Part shown: one piece after another, positions 47,527 through 56,500 of the stretch
Position numbering within the stretch: the stretch's first letter is position 1
Layout of the letters: each line of letters starts with the position of its first letter
IMG/VR virus record: IMGVR_UViG_3300030101_003058
Coordinates: 1 to 64,000 of that record
Length of the DNA stretch: 64,000 nt
Strand: one strand, 5' to 3'
Source of the DNA: a virus
Notes under the pieces: model-generated
The model's input: the letters and a program-made list of their open reading frames with translations, nothing else
The model's database searches: none
Told to the model about the DNA's origin: nothing
Translations under genes and position numbers: made by a program

Positions 47527-47966
47527 TAATCATCTCCACCATTTGAAAGTTTGTCTGCTTGGTCTTGCATATCAGAAACGTTAGAGGTCCAAAGTTGAAT
47601 GTCAAGTGAGGCTCTACCGCTTTGAAGATAAGATTTGTCGGATCTTTCGTATGACATTATCCGGTAATCATACACTGGCTCTTTTTGAGATAGACACCGG
47701 TGTCTCTTCTTCGGACACACCCACCAACGCTTACCTTCGCCTAGTGTGTCAAGCCCAAGAACGTGAAGAAATTCTGCTGTATAGTTCTTAGGAAAAGGCT
47801 TGCCATCTTTTTTCACACTTAAGATTTTGACCGCAGTGACAACCTCCCCGCTATCTTTGGTCTTTTCTAGCTCTTGGAAAACAAATTCGAACCCGAGAGC
47901 TTCCATATCTACCACAGAAACCCAAGCAACAGGTTTAGACTTTCTACCACCTCTATCATCAATCAC
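47526..47966 (-). CDS. Hypothetical protein
   Basis: 146 residues if it starts at the GTG behind GGAGGTGTGCTA (VIDDRGGRKSKPVAWVS). An upstream TTG and a GTG too close to the binding site are alternatives. It has a Cys/Trp segment (RWWVCPKKRHRCLSQKE). It lies between RNA ligase and phosphoesterase, so a role in nucleic acid repair is possible. Function unknown. Confidence 0.55.
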   Translation of the reverse strand: MIDDRGGRKSKPVAWVSVVDMEALGFEFVFQELEKTKDSGEVVTAVKILSVKKDGKPFPKNYTAEFLHVLGLDTLGEGKRWWVCPKKRHRCLSQKEPVYDYRIMSYERSDKSYLQSGRASLDIQLWTSNVSDMQDQADKLSNGGDD

Positions 47967-47983
47967 TAGCACACCTCCGCTTA

Positions 47984-48916
47984 TCAATAATTATTATCCA
48001 GAATATTCAACCAATCCTCACGCACAACACCAGCGGCTTCCTTATTAACACTCTTAGCAATCAGCTTCCAATCATCCGAAGAAATCTCATATTCATCACG
48101 CTCAAATTCTTCTTTGGCATCTTTCACAAGCAACCCTTGGAGTTTACCAAAGTCTTTCTGAGAAACTTCCCCGATCTCGCTGATGACGTTATTAAAACGA
48201 TTCTTGTTGAGATACTGTAGAAAGTCTTCAAAGATTCCTTTGACTTCTTCGGGCATCTTAAACGGCTTTTTCGGTGCTTTCTGTTTCTTCTCAGAAAAGC
48301 TCTTGGACTTGTTCTTGATGATAGCACGGGAGCCTGTCCGAAGAAATGCTTCATCTTGCAACTGCTTAATCACCAAACCTTCTGCTTTGCTGTCGTACCC
48401 ATTACGTTTAGATACAATAGAATCAAACTCAGGAGAAACCTTAAGAAGCTGCTCAAGAGTGTCACGGCCAATTTCCGGTGCAGTTGGAATACTGTAGTCT
48501 GCACAAACTTTCACAACAACATCCCAATCAACAAACACTTCGTCATCCATCAGGTAAATGTCGAAAGCAATAAAATCCTTTGGTCCGTACTGAATTTCTT
48601 TCTGGACACCTTCGCCATACAACTCACCATAGATTTGTACAGGTTGATCAAACACAAGCTCGATGTTCTTCACTAGATTCTTATAAATGTCCACTACAGG
48701 ATTACACCCGTAGAATTCGTAAGAACCTGTTTCGGGGTTTGCTCCGATTGTGCTTGAGCGTTTGAATGGTGTGACCTCACCACCCTCTACAATAAAACCA
48801 AAGTTCGCTCCGTGGATCTTCTCAAGAGCTACCCACTCACTTGCTCCAAGTTCTCTGCAATCGTTTACAAACTTCTCTCTGTAAGCATTCTCAAGACTGT
48901 TGAATTTCTTAAACAC
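47984..48916 (-). CDS. RNA ligase, Rnl2 type
   Basis: 310 residues from the GTG behind AAAGGAGACGATG. The start VFKKFNSLENAYREKF parallels T4 Rnl2. The nucleotidyltransferase motif I is EKIHGANF (Lys about residue 31), with FKRSSTIG, IYGELYGEG (motif III) and EGLVIKQL (motif IV). Rnl2 enzymes seal nicks in RNA or RNA/DNA duplexes, and in phages repair tRNA or mRNA breaks made by host defences. Confidence 0.87.
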   Translation of the reverse strand: MFKKFNSLENAYREKFVNDCRELGASEWVALEKIHGANFGFIVEGGEVTPFKRSSTIGANPETGSYEFYGCNPVVDIYKNLVKNIELVFDQPVQIYGELYGEGVQKEIQYGPKDFIAFDIYLMDDEVFVDWDVVVKVCADYSIPTAPEIGRDTLEQLLKVSPEFDSIVSKRNGYDSKAEGLVIKQLQDEAFLRTGSRAIIKNKSKSFSEKKQKAPKKPFKMPEEVKGIFEDFLQYLNKNRFNNVISEIGEVSQKDFGKLQGLLVKDAKEEFERDEYEISSDDWKLIAKSVNKEAAGVVREDWLNILDNNY

Positions 48917-48954
48917 ACCATCGTCTCCTTTAAATACCAATGTTAAACTTTAGT

Positions 48955-49128
48955 TTAAACCACAACCACACTCAAGATCACCCCCTGCACTTCCTCAGCA
49001 ACCATCTGACGACTCTCATAATCAAACCTTTGAATATACTTATGCTCATCGTCAACACAAAGCTGCTCAATGCAATCTAGGGTATATCGCTGAGAATCTG
49101 TTGTTACTATTACGCTTTCTGGGGTCAT
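48955..49128 (-). CDS. Small hypothetical protein
   Basis: 57 residues starting MTPESVIVTTDSQRYTLDCI; GGAGAATCC precedes the ATG. Ends in a hydrophobic strand (GVILSVVVV). ATGA overlap with the upstream gene. Function unknown. Confidence 0.55.
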   Translation of the reverse strand: MTPESVIVTTDSQRYTLDCIEQLCVDDEHKYIQRFDYESRQMVAEEVQGVILSVVVV

Positions 49129-49367
49129 TCTGGATTCTCCAGTTGGTACTCTAGTTTACTTCTTTCGCCCTTATAGAGAATCTTCCGTGACAAACCATCT
49201 CTATACTGCTGCTTCTCGAACTCAGCAATCTTTTCATTGGCTTTAGCTAATTCTCGAACTGTTCTCCAGTGTTCTTTCTGTAATCGTTCGGCGGATTGAC
49301 TTGTGAATAGGTTAATGCATATAAGTTCGTTGACTTCTTTCTCGTGTGTTTTCTTTAGCATAAACAT
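49125..49367 (-). CDS. Small helical protein
   Basis: 80 residues, MFMLKKTHEKEVNELICINL..., basic and helical. Its start overlaps the previous stop (TGATG) and GGAGG lies 9 bases upstream. Function unknown. Confidence 0.55.
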   Translation of the reverse strand: MFMLKKTHEKEVNELICINLFTSQSAERLQKEHWRTVRELAKANEKIAEFEKQQYRDGLSRKILYKGERSKLEYQLENPE

Positions 49368-49537
49368 CAGCTTGCCTCCAAGTCATCCAAAGCACTCAAC
49401 ATATTCTCAAGATCTTCTCTTGTGAGTTCTACTAACGCCATATAACCTATAGAGTCTTCTATATCAAGATCTATTGTTGGTTCTGGCCCCATGTTAATAC
49501 AAGGTTCCCACTCGTGATCTTCTCTTTTTAATTTCAT
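49367..49537 (-). CDS. Small acidic protein
   Basis: 56 residues starting MKLKREDHEWEPCINMGPEP, AGAGG upstream. Strongly acidic; C-terminal helix (LTREDLENMLSALDDLE). Function unknown. Confidence 0.55.
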   Translation of the reverse strand: MKLKREDHEWEPCINMGPEPTIDLDIEDSIGYMALVELTREDLENMLSALDDLEAS

Positions 49538-49615
49538 AAGTTACCTCTTCTAGTGTCCATACTTATACATTCTAAGTCTAATCCTCAGAGATGTCAACGC
49601 TTTCACAAGCATTCT

Positions 49616-49783
49616 CTAGAATTCATCGTCAATATCATCGTTGATATGATTAATCAGCACAACAACGATACACAAGATAGCAACAGCCCCGTAAAGCATT
49701 GCCAGAATTCCCGTCAAAGGAATCGCAAGCACTACGAAGATAATCGCCAGAAGGCACATGATTTCTGTGTTTAGTAAGTTCAT
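49616..49783 (-). CDS. Small membrane protein
   Basis: 55 residues (MNLLNTEIMCLLAIIFVVLA...), two hydrophobic helices and an acidic end (NDDIDDEF). GGGGG lies upstream of the ATG. Function unknown. Confidence 0.6.
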   Translation of the reverse strand: MNLLNTEIMCLLAIIFVVLAIPLTGILAMLYGAVAILCIVVVLINHINDDIDDEF

Positions 49784-49795
49784 ATCTAAGTCCCC

Positions 49796-50011
49796 CTAAA
49801 GTAAAACTTTGATTTCCACAACAGTGCCCATACTAGGCAAAGCTGCGTTAAGTTGCAAGGTCCACTTGCGAAACTCTCTGAGAGCTTCTGAGAAGACTCT
49901 TGAGCGATACATCTCTACGTTATCAGCGTAAACGACATACACGCAATTGATAGCACCAAAGAAGTCCAGAGTGCTTCCAAAGTCTGTGTCTAAGTTATTC
50001 TGTTTGTCCAT
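49796..50011 (-). CDS. Small hypothetical protein
   Basis: 71 residues starting MDKQNNLDTDFGSTLDFFGA from the ATG behind GGAGAACACAA. Alpha/beta sequence (VYVVYADNVEMYRSRVFSEA). Function unknown. Confidence 0.6.
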   Translation of the reverse strand: MDKQNNLDTDFGSTLDFFGAINCVYVVYADNVEMYRSRVFSEALREFRKWTLQLNAALPSMGTVVEIKVLL

Positions 50012-50429
50012 TTGTGTTCTCCAGTTCGCTATAGATTTTAGACCAACGCTTCCTCTTGCGTTCTTGCACACGAGCCTTCTTCATGTACAGCCATTTTCTT
50101 CCTTCAAAAATCAAAAGTTTGTTCTCGGCTTCTGATAGTGCAAAGGGTGCATCGACGAATTCACCAAATGTATCTCTTGTAAGCCTGAATACAGCTTTTG
50201 TTTTCCTGTCCACAGCCTCATAACTGTAAAACCCCAAACCAAACTCTTTAGATCTAATGTAAAAGCTCTTGGGACGTTCCTGTAATGCCTTTACAATCAT
50301 CAGAACAGGCTCTGAAATATCTTTGGCTTTTTCTTCTGCTTGCTCTGTTGCAGCATCAATAGCCTTCCCGCATTCTTCAATGTCCTCCTCAATCTGTTTT
50401 TCGTGCTTACTTTTCCAAAACTGCCACAT
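49995..50429 (-). CDS. Hypothetical protein
   Basis: 144 residues starting MWQFWKSKHEKQIEEDIEEC. N-terminal helix, beta core (SFYIRSKEFGLGFYSYEAVD), and a very basic C-terminal helix (KKARVQERKRKRWSKIYSEL). AGGAGG upstream. Function unknown. Confidence 0.6.
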   Translation of the reverse strand: MWQFWKSKHEKQIEEDIEECGKAIDAATEQAEEKAKDISEPVLMIVKALQERPKSFYIRSKEFGLGFYSYEAVDRKTKAVFRLTRDTFGEFVDAPFALSEAENKLLIFEGRKWLYMKKARVQERKRKRWSKIYSELENTNGQTE

Positions 50430-50490
50430 AACAATTCCTCCTATACTCTCTCGTCTCGCACAGGCGTCTCTAAGGCTATTCCAACATACC

Positions 50491-50545
50491 CCGCTGGGGT
50501 TGCTTAGGGTAGCTCACGAAACGCTCTTGTAGGCTTCTGTGTGCG
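50491..50545 (+). repeat. Dispersed repeat, copy C
   Basis: A hairpin ACCCC-GCT-GGGGT, GCTTAGGGTAGCT (50502-50514), then GCTCTTGTAGGCTTC (50523-50537) and CTGTGTGCGCTT. Core matches copies A (13.84 kb) and B (34.39 kb) with one change. It sits between genes on the - strand block but on the same strand as the other copies. Confidence 0.5.
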
Positions 50546-50554
50546 CTTGTGTTG

Positions 50555-50785
50555 CTATTGTAAATCTATCCCAAGCATCTCCACCACATCACCACCAATA
50601 TTATCAAGATCATTGAAGTAGCGATACATAGAATACTCATGAACATTCTCAAAATGCTTCAGTTCACACCTTCCGTGTTTCTTTGCGTGTTCACTGAAGG
50701 CTCCTGAGATGTTGTTGCTGGCACCTGCTCTCCAGAGATCAAATTCTGTTTCAATGTAAAAACTTGGGACTGTTGGTTGTTTCAT
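50555..50785 (-). CDS. Small hypothetical protein
   Basis: 76 residues starting MKQPTVPSFYIETEFDLWRA; AAGGAGAAC upstream. ATGA overlap with the HNH gene upstream. Function unknown. Confidence 0.6.
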   Translation of the reverse strand: MKQPTVPSFYIETEFDLWRAGASNNISGAFSEHAKKHGRCELKHFENVHEYSMYRYFNDLDNIGGDVVEMLGIDLQ

Positions 50786-51402
50786 GTGTTCTCCTTTTGT
50801 TTGTCTTTGGTGCTTATGCTTGGTTTTCCATGGCGTTTTGTGTAACCTAGTTGTGGATTTTTGGCGAAAAACTCTTCACGGGCTTTAGCGGCCTCCTCTA
50901 TAGTGTTGTAATAACCAAGACCTTTGCGACTACCATCAACACTAATCTGAGCCTTCCACTTTTCCAGTTTTTTGCACCAACATACGCCCGTAACACCGGA
51001 TGTGTTGTCCTTTCTAATTCTTTGGTTCCTGACATTGATTTTTTGAGGTACATCCCTTAGATTCTCAATTTTGTTATTTTCAGGGTTTCCGTCAATGTGG
51101 TCAATATGATGTTCTGGCATATTACCATAAGTCAACACCCAAACAATTTGATGTGCAGTTATTCCCTTTATTCCACCAGCACCTACTACCAAGTACCCAT
51201 GCCCTTGTCTGCCGAATTTCACAATTTTCCCTGCACGCTCCCGAAGAAAATTTCGATATCTGCCTTTATACTTGTTCCACCTCGGGTCAATCCAAGATTT
51301 CCAGCAGATTGCTCCTGTATCAGCATCATAGTCAAAAAATGCTTTAATCACACCTTCTTTTGATCTATCAAGTAATTCTCCGGTGTTTTCTACGTCTTGC
51401 AT
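50782..51402 (-). CDS. HNH homing endonuclease with AP2-like domain
   Basis: 206 residues, AAGGAGATATTC upstream. The nuclease core is ITAHQIVWVLTYGNMP, HHIDHIDGNPENNKIENLRD (H-x-D-H ... N) at about 95-120. The AP2-type DNA-binding domain follows: NTSGVTGVCWCKKLEKWKAQ then GYYNTIEEAAKARE. It is the first gene of the long - strand block after the 51.4-52 kb control region. Confidence 0.85.
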   Translation of the reverse strand: MQDVENTGELLDRSKEGVIKAFFDYDADTGAICWKSWIDPRWNKYKGRYRNFLRERAGKIVKFGRQGHGYLVVGAGGIKGITAHQIVWVLTYGNMPEHHIDHIDGNPENNKIENLRDVPQKINVRNQRIRKDNTSGVTGVCWCKKLEKWKAQISVDGSRKGLGYYNTIEEAAKAREEFFAKNPQLGYTKRHGKPSISTKDKQKENT

Positions 51403-51444
51403 AGAATATCTCCTTAGTTCGTTCTTGTGTTCAATCTGATGCGT

Positions 51445-51474
51445 AGCATATCAGCACACAACACATCTTGTCAA
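51445..51474 (-). promoter_or_regulatory. Sigma-70 promoter, - strand
   Basis: On the - strand TTGACA (51474-51469), 18-base spacer, TATGCT (51450-51445), about 40 bases before the HNH-AP2 gene. Confidence 0.65.
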
Positions 51475-51790
51475 CAGAATTCTTTAGGCTGCTTCGCTCT
51501 GGCACACGAAACTATGCTTTCGCTTATGAATACTTTAACGTATCTATAGTTACTCTTAAGAGTATCCTCAGATGATTCTTGAGTTTGGAAGGTTCTCATT
51601 TCCACCTTCCCTTGTCAAGAGGTTACTGAGGTGTTCTTAAGGTATCCTTAGATTATCCTTAAGAGGGAAGGTAATGTGATTACCATTCCTTCCTTACCTA
51701 AGTTCTTTCTAAGAATGTTCTAGGGAATTCTTTAGATCATTCTTGTGTGATCTGTGTGTATCCCTGCGTTCCTTTGTTTTCTATTGTTTG

Positions 51791-51819
51791 AGTCTAACGG
51801 AATTTCTGATAACCGTCAA
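51791..51819 (-). promoter_or_regulatory. Sigma-70-like promoter, inverted copy of the one at 12.96 kb
   Basis: On the - strand TTGACG (51819-51814), 17-base spacer, TAGACT (51796-51791). It matches 12956-12984 at 28 of 29 positions and drives the opposite arm. Confidence 0.7.
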
Positions 51820-51855
51820 CACCTAAGGTTTTCTGAGAATTTCTTTAGTTTGCTA

Positions 51856-51884
51856 TTGACAATAAGCTGAAAATCGTCAAAGAT
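51856..51884 (+). promoter_or_regulatory. Possible + strand promoter
   Basis: TTGACA (51856-51861), 17-base spacer, AAAGAT (51879-51884). The -10 is weak. It would serve the small genes from 52026. Confidence 0.35.
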
Positions 51885-52025
51885 AGTAACTATGGAGTTA
51901 TAATGAATTACTTAAGTATTCTAAAGAACTATCTTAAGATTCTCTTTATTATATTCTTTACTATTCAATACTATTACTTACTAGAGTATTCTAAAGAGAT
52001 TCTTGAGTATATACAGGAGAAACGT

Positions 52026-52334
52026 ATGACTGAAATCATAGATCTCAATTCTAAACGAAAGCAATCCCAACAATCCCCACAGAACACATCAATCGACACA
52101 ATGCTGATGTTGCTTGAGAAATACCACAGTATGCTTAGGCAGATGAAAGATTCTGGTGTAGAACATTTGGATGTCACAGTTGGTGACAGTACACTTGAGT
52201 TTGTCCCTAAGAGCTTGTGTGTGATCGTTGGAGACGGATCTGTGGTATTGTCCGAGGGGTTGCATGGGTTAAATTCAATAGAAGCTCTAGGGCTTCAGAG
52301 CAAGCTCAAAGAGATTGTTTTTGAACAGACGTAA
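52026..52334 (+). CDS. Hypothetical protein
   Basis: 102 residues starting MTEIIDLNSKRKQSQQSPQN from the ATG behind AGGAGAAACGT. A longer in-frame start at 51903 would add 41 hydrophobic codons made of the repeated regulatory motif and is less likely. Polar N-terminus, then a helix and a beta domain (LDVTVGDSTLEFVPKSLC). Function unknown. Confidence 0.6.
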   Translation: MTEIIDLNSKRKQSQQSPQNTSIDTMLMLLEKYHSMLRQMKDSGVEHLDVTVGDSTLEFVPKSLCVIVGDGSVVLSEGLHGLNSIEALGLQSKLKEIVFEQT

Positions 52335-52352
52335 GTAAACAATGGAGGGTAT

Positions 52353-52616
52353 ATGAGTAACAGAAAAACACCAGAAGAAATTCTACAGATTAATGGCTTT
52401 GAAAAACACCTAAACCACAGATGGTTTTTTAAGAACGACTTTGGAATTATTCGGGTAGATCTAGACAAGGAAGAAATTGCTTTTAGGAAGCCAACAGATC
52501 CTTCTCAAGATTTTTACCAAATGTACGATCAAGAAACATTTGATGCAGCCCTTGTGCAAACCTATGTGCGCTCTGGGATGTATGATTATCTTCGGCAGAA
52601 ACAGGAGAGTACATGA
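52353..52616 (+). CDS. Small hypothetical protein
   Basis: 87 residues, MSNRKTPEEILQINGFEKHL..., TGGAGGG upstream. Alpha/beta with an FGIIRVDLDKEEIAF strand. ATGA overlap with the next gene. Function unknown. Confidence 0.6.
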   Translation: MSNRKTPEEILQINGFEKHLNHRWFFKNDFGIIRVDLDKEEIAFRKPTDPSQDFYQMYDQETFDAALVQTYVRSGMYDYLRQKQEST

Positions 52617-52813
52617 GCGTCCGTTGTAAGTGTTGCGATGTGCAGCTACTCACCATTCATCGCAAGAAAAACTCAAGCGAACTTGAGGATCTCTGCTCAA
52701 CCTGTCGATCAGCAGCATGGTATCAATACAATTACTTGAATGATCATCGGTATGTCCATCAGGAAGCTGAAGATGGCGATGTTAGTTATCCGCATGACTG
52801 TTCGAACTACTAG
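52613..52813 (+). CDS. Zinc-ribbon small protein
   Basis: 66 residues. CKCC near residue 5 and C-x-x-C (LCSTCRSA) near 28 form a likely zinc ribbon; a late Cys is also present. The size and spacing resemble phage zinc-ribbon proteins of unknown role. ATGA overlap with the upstream gene. Confidence 0.6.
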   Translation: MSVRCKCCDVQLLTIHRKKNSSELEDLCSTCRSAAWYQYNYLNDHRYVHQEAEDGDVSYPHDCSNY

Positions 52814-52826
52814 CTAAAGGGGTATT

Positions 52827-53102
52827 ATGAATAAGGCGATCATTAAAGATATAAGGATAGATGGTGGAGACACCTACGGTTTCATAGATACGTTTGAATC
52901 GGAGGGTGTATTGTATTCCGATTGTGCTATCGTGAACACTACAGTTTTTATCAGAATGAACTCAGTCCCGTTTCAAAGATGTTACTTTGAGAATTGTGAA
53001 ATAAAAACTGAGGCAGGATCAATACACGGCTTAGGTGGTCAGAACTTTATCTCCAATAGTAAAATCAATGGTGAATTCAAAGAAGACTTCCGTACATATT
53101 GA
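52827..53102 (+). CDS. Small beta-rich protein
   Basis: 91 residues. Repeated F/Y-x-D/N-C segments about 20 residues apart (YSDCAIVNTTVF, CYFENCEIKT, FISNSKINGEF) look like a short beta-helix of the pentapeptide or right-handed type. GGGG precedes the ATG. Function unknown; a protein mimicking DNA is possible for pentapeptide helices but is not shown. Confidence 0.55.
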   Translation: MNKAIIKDIRIDGGDTYGFIDTFESEGVLYSDCAIVNTTVFIRMNSVPFQRCYFENCEIKTEAGSIHGLGGQNFISNSKINGEFKEDFRTY

Positions 53103-53133
53103 AATCTGTGAATTGTACCAGAATATCATTTGC

Positions 53134-53162
53134 TTGACAAGAGATAATTTTATGTTCATACT
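53134..53162 (+). promoter_or_regulatory. Sigma-70 promoter for the packaging genes
   Basis: TTGACA (53134-53139), 17-base spacer, CATACT (53157-53162), 73 bases before the small terminase gene. Confidence 0.7.
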
Positions 53163-53234
53163 TAAGTACGTACAGGAGATTCTATGAATTTCTTTTGAAA
53201 CACTAATTTAACACAACTATAGCTGGAGAAATTT

Positions 53235-53573
53235 ATGGCTACTAAGAAAACTAAAGGTGTCGGCGGAAGAAAGCCGGGGATGACTAAAGAGATCGTCTCA
53301 GCGAGAAAACACCTGAGAACATGGGCAGAACTTGAGCATGAGGTTTCTGAGGATGTCTTGGAAGCATATAATGTTGTCCGAAGCGTTATGAAGGATTCTT
53401 CTGCTCCTCCTGCATCTCGTCGGGCTGCTGCTAATGATATCATCGCGTTCTTCAAAGAATTGCAACAGAAGTCTGAGAAGACTGTTGAGGATTTTGAAGG
53501 GAGTTTTGAGAATGACGGGGGGGATTCTGAAGATGGTTCTAATGTACAGCCTTTGTTTAAATGGAGTGAATGA
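53235..53573 (+). CDS. Terminase small subunit-like protein
   Basis: 112 residues, GGAGAAATTT upstream. A basic N-terminus (ATKKTKGVGGRKPGMTKEI), a helical core (LRTWAELEHEVSEDVLEAYN) and an acidic C-terminus. This is the layout of small terminases, which recognise pac/cos DNA and feed it to the large subunit. It directly precedes the large terminase gene. Called mainly from context. Confidence 0.65.
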   Translation: MATKKTKGVGGRKPGMTKEIVSARKHLRTWAELEHEVSEDVLEAYNVVRSVMKDSSAPPASRRAAANDIIAFFKELQQKSEKTVEDFEGSFENDGGDSEDGSNVQPLFKWSE

Positions 53574-53594
53574 TAGTAATACGGGAGGTGTTGT

Positions 53595-56500
53595 TTGAGT
53601 AACGAGAGACACGTACTGAAGCCGCAACCGGGACCACAAACAGATTTCCTTAAAGCCGATGAAACTTATGTTTTCTACGGCGGTGGTGCTAAGTAACACT
53701 GGTTCCACCTTAAAAACACCTGTCTAATCGGGGAAACCTACGGTTGATTTATCAACTAGGGCAATCCTGAGCGAATATCGTAATCAATATAAACTCTAAG
53801 ATTTATCTAAGGAGAAACAGAAATGCCAGACATTAAGCCGATATACGGTTACCCAAACTATTCAGTATCTTCGGATGGTGTTGTTTGGAGCAACATTACG
53901 GGGAAGCCTGTAACTGAGTATATTACCGAATCTAGCCCCACTGTCAAAAGGGGTTCCGGTTACCATAGGGTACAGCTTTACAAGAACGGTAAAGGTAAAA
54001 AGTTCTTTGTTCATCGTCTTGTAGCGTTAGCCTTTATATCAAACGATGACCCAGAGGCCAACTGCGTTAACCACAAAAACGGTAATAAAGCAGATAATTC
54101 TGTGGAAAATCTTGAGTGGGTTACACACCGCCAGAATGTAGATCACGCAGTTGAAACAGGTCTGCAACTCAAAGGCGAGGCAGTAGGCACTTCCATCTAC
54201 GAGGAACAAATGGTTCACAAGGCTTGTCAGATGATTGCTCGGGGTGATTTATCACTTCAAGACATCTCTGATGAGACGGGACTTGGTTACCACACAGTGT
54301 CTGATCTGAAGAATCGGCGCTCATGGAACCATATCACCGAACAATATGATTACGATAAGGCCAAGAGACTACCGAGGTCGCGCAGAACTGCGTAAGATAG
54401 TAGGGTAGGCTGCAAGTGCAGCCGAAACGGCAGGAACGTGTTTACACGTTAAGATATAGTCCGATACTCGGGGAAACCCGAGAGTGACCTCACGAGTCAC
54501 ATAACAGCCACGGGTGGTGGCAAGAGTTGGGCCATACTTGCAGATAATCTCAAGTACATACATGACCCAAATTATTTCTCAGTGTTCTTCAGGGAAACCA
54601 CGACCCAGATAGAATCTGGACTCTGGCCCGAGGCCCTGAAGATGTATGAACCGTTCTTGAAATATCAGAGCGGCCCAAAGAAAGGTAAACTTCTTCCCGG
54701 TGTCAAAATCCGAGATAAAGACAAAACAATAATCTGGCCCTCGGGTGCCAAGACACGTTTCAGTTACCTTCAGAATGACCGTGATGCTAACCAGTGGTAC
54801 GGTACGGAGCTTTCTCGGGTGTATATGGACGAGTTCCAGCATTTCTCCGAAGTGCAGTTTACCGTACTTCGTTCGCGTCTGCGTTCTAAAGCTAAGTTCC
54901 CATCTGCAATGCGCTGTACAATGAACCCAGACAGCGGACACTTTGTTCTTGAGTTTATCCGAAGATATCTTGACGAAGATGGTTATCCTATCAGGGATTA
55001 CTCAGGTAAACGCGCATGGTTCATTATGCAAGGCGGGGATATCTATACGGATTGGGATTTTGATGCTCTGCAAGAAAAGTTCCCAGATCAGACACCACAG
55101 AGCTATACGTATGTCCCGTCGGTGCTCTCTGATAACCAAGAGTTGTTAAAACTTGAGCCGGGATATGCAGATATCCTTAAGTCTTTGCCTGATGTAAAAC
55201 GCAGGCAGCTTCTGGAAGGTTGTTGGTTCGTGAGCGACAACAATGCGATGTACTTTGATCGCACTTGGTTACACAGGATAAACTCTGTCCCTCCAAATTG
55301 TAAAGCAGTCCGCGCATGGGATAAAGCATCTGAGGAACCGAACCCTTCCCTCCGACATCCTGACTACACTGCATCTGTTAAGATGTACAAGGATAAGCAC
55401 GGGAATTACTATTTGTGTGAGGGCACAAGGTTCCGCAAGCAGTCTGGTGAACGGGATATGATGATTCTGAATCAAGCAGAGCATGATGGTAGGGATTGCT
55501 ACATTGTGTTTCCGATAGATCCGGGATCTTCTGGAAAATCTGAGTTCCGACACTCAACTAAAACATTTCTGGAAGAAGGCTTTGTAGTAAAGCGTGACCC
55601 TATGGCCCCGACAAAACCGAAGGTACTGAAGTTTGAGCCATTTGCAACAGCGGCTCAGAACGGTCAAGTATATTTGGTTGAGAAGGAATGGGATTCTGAT
55701 AATCTCAAGGCTTATTTGGATGAGCTTGAGTCATTTACAGGGGAACGTTCGAATGCTTCAAGAAAAGACGATTAACAACTTTGTTACCACAGCAAACCCA
55801 GTCGTCTATAAACTCCTTTAATTGCTGGAAACTCCAGTCAGACTTTGAGTAGGATATTGCACGGTAACGTAGCAACGAACCCTGAAAACCTCAAAGGTAT
55901 GGACAATCAGCAGACAATAGTGTAGACTCTGTAAGTAGAGATATAAATTTATTTACGGAGGAATTATTTTGGAAATTAAAAAAGTAAGAGGTTTTGAAAA
56001 CTATTATGTGAGTAAAAACGGCGATGTGTTTTCTACATGGCACGGGACCATGAAGAAAATGACCTTACAACTTCATAAGAGCGGTTACTACAGCATTCGA
56101 CTGTCTAGAGGGTTGCGGGATTACCAAGGTTTTATGGTGCACAGGCTTGTAGCAGAAGCCTTTATCGAAAACCCGGAAGATTTACCTACCGTAAACCACA
56201 AAAATGGTATTAAAACTGACAACCGTGTTGAGAACCTTGAGTGGATGACATATAAAGAAAACAACCGCCACGCATGGGATATTGGCTTGTGCGATGGTCG
56301 CCGGGGTGTCAACAACCATTTCTCTAAAATATCAGAGGGTGATGTTCGAACTATTTGTGAGCTTTTGCAAGAAGGTAAGCAGAGTAGACAAGAGATTGCC
56401 GATTGTGTTGGTGTCAAATACAACATAGTCAGCTCTATTGTGGAACGTAGGGATTGGGCACACATAAGTCAGGACTACGACATCCCAAAGCCGCGTAAGA

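Larger units (their letters stand above)
51403..52025. promoter_or_regulatory. Second divergent control region
   Basis: No gene is supported from 51403 to the ATG at 52026. It contains two - strand promoters, a possible + promoter, the palindrome GGTAATGTGATTACC near 51671-51685, and many degenerate copies of TTCTTAAG/TTCTAAAGA. These also continue through a possible 41-codon extension of the next gene, which argues that stretch is not coding. The region mirrors the one at 12.8-13.3 kb. Confidence 0.6.

Noticed and set aside
51903-52025. Hydrophobic 41-codon N-terminal extension of the 52026 gene
   Set aside because: It consists of the repeated regulatory motif, and the ATG at 52026 has a much better binding site; taken as control DNA.
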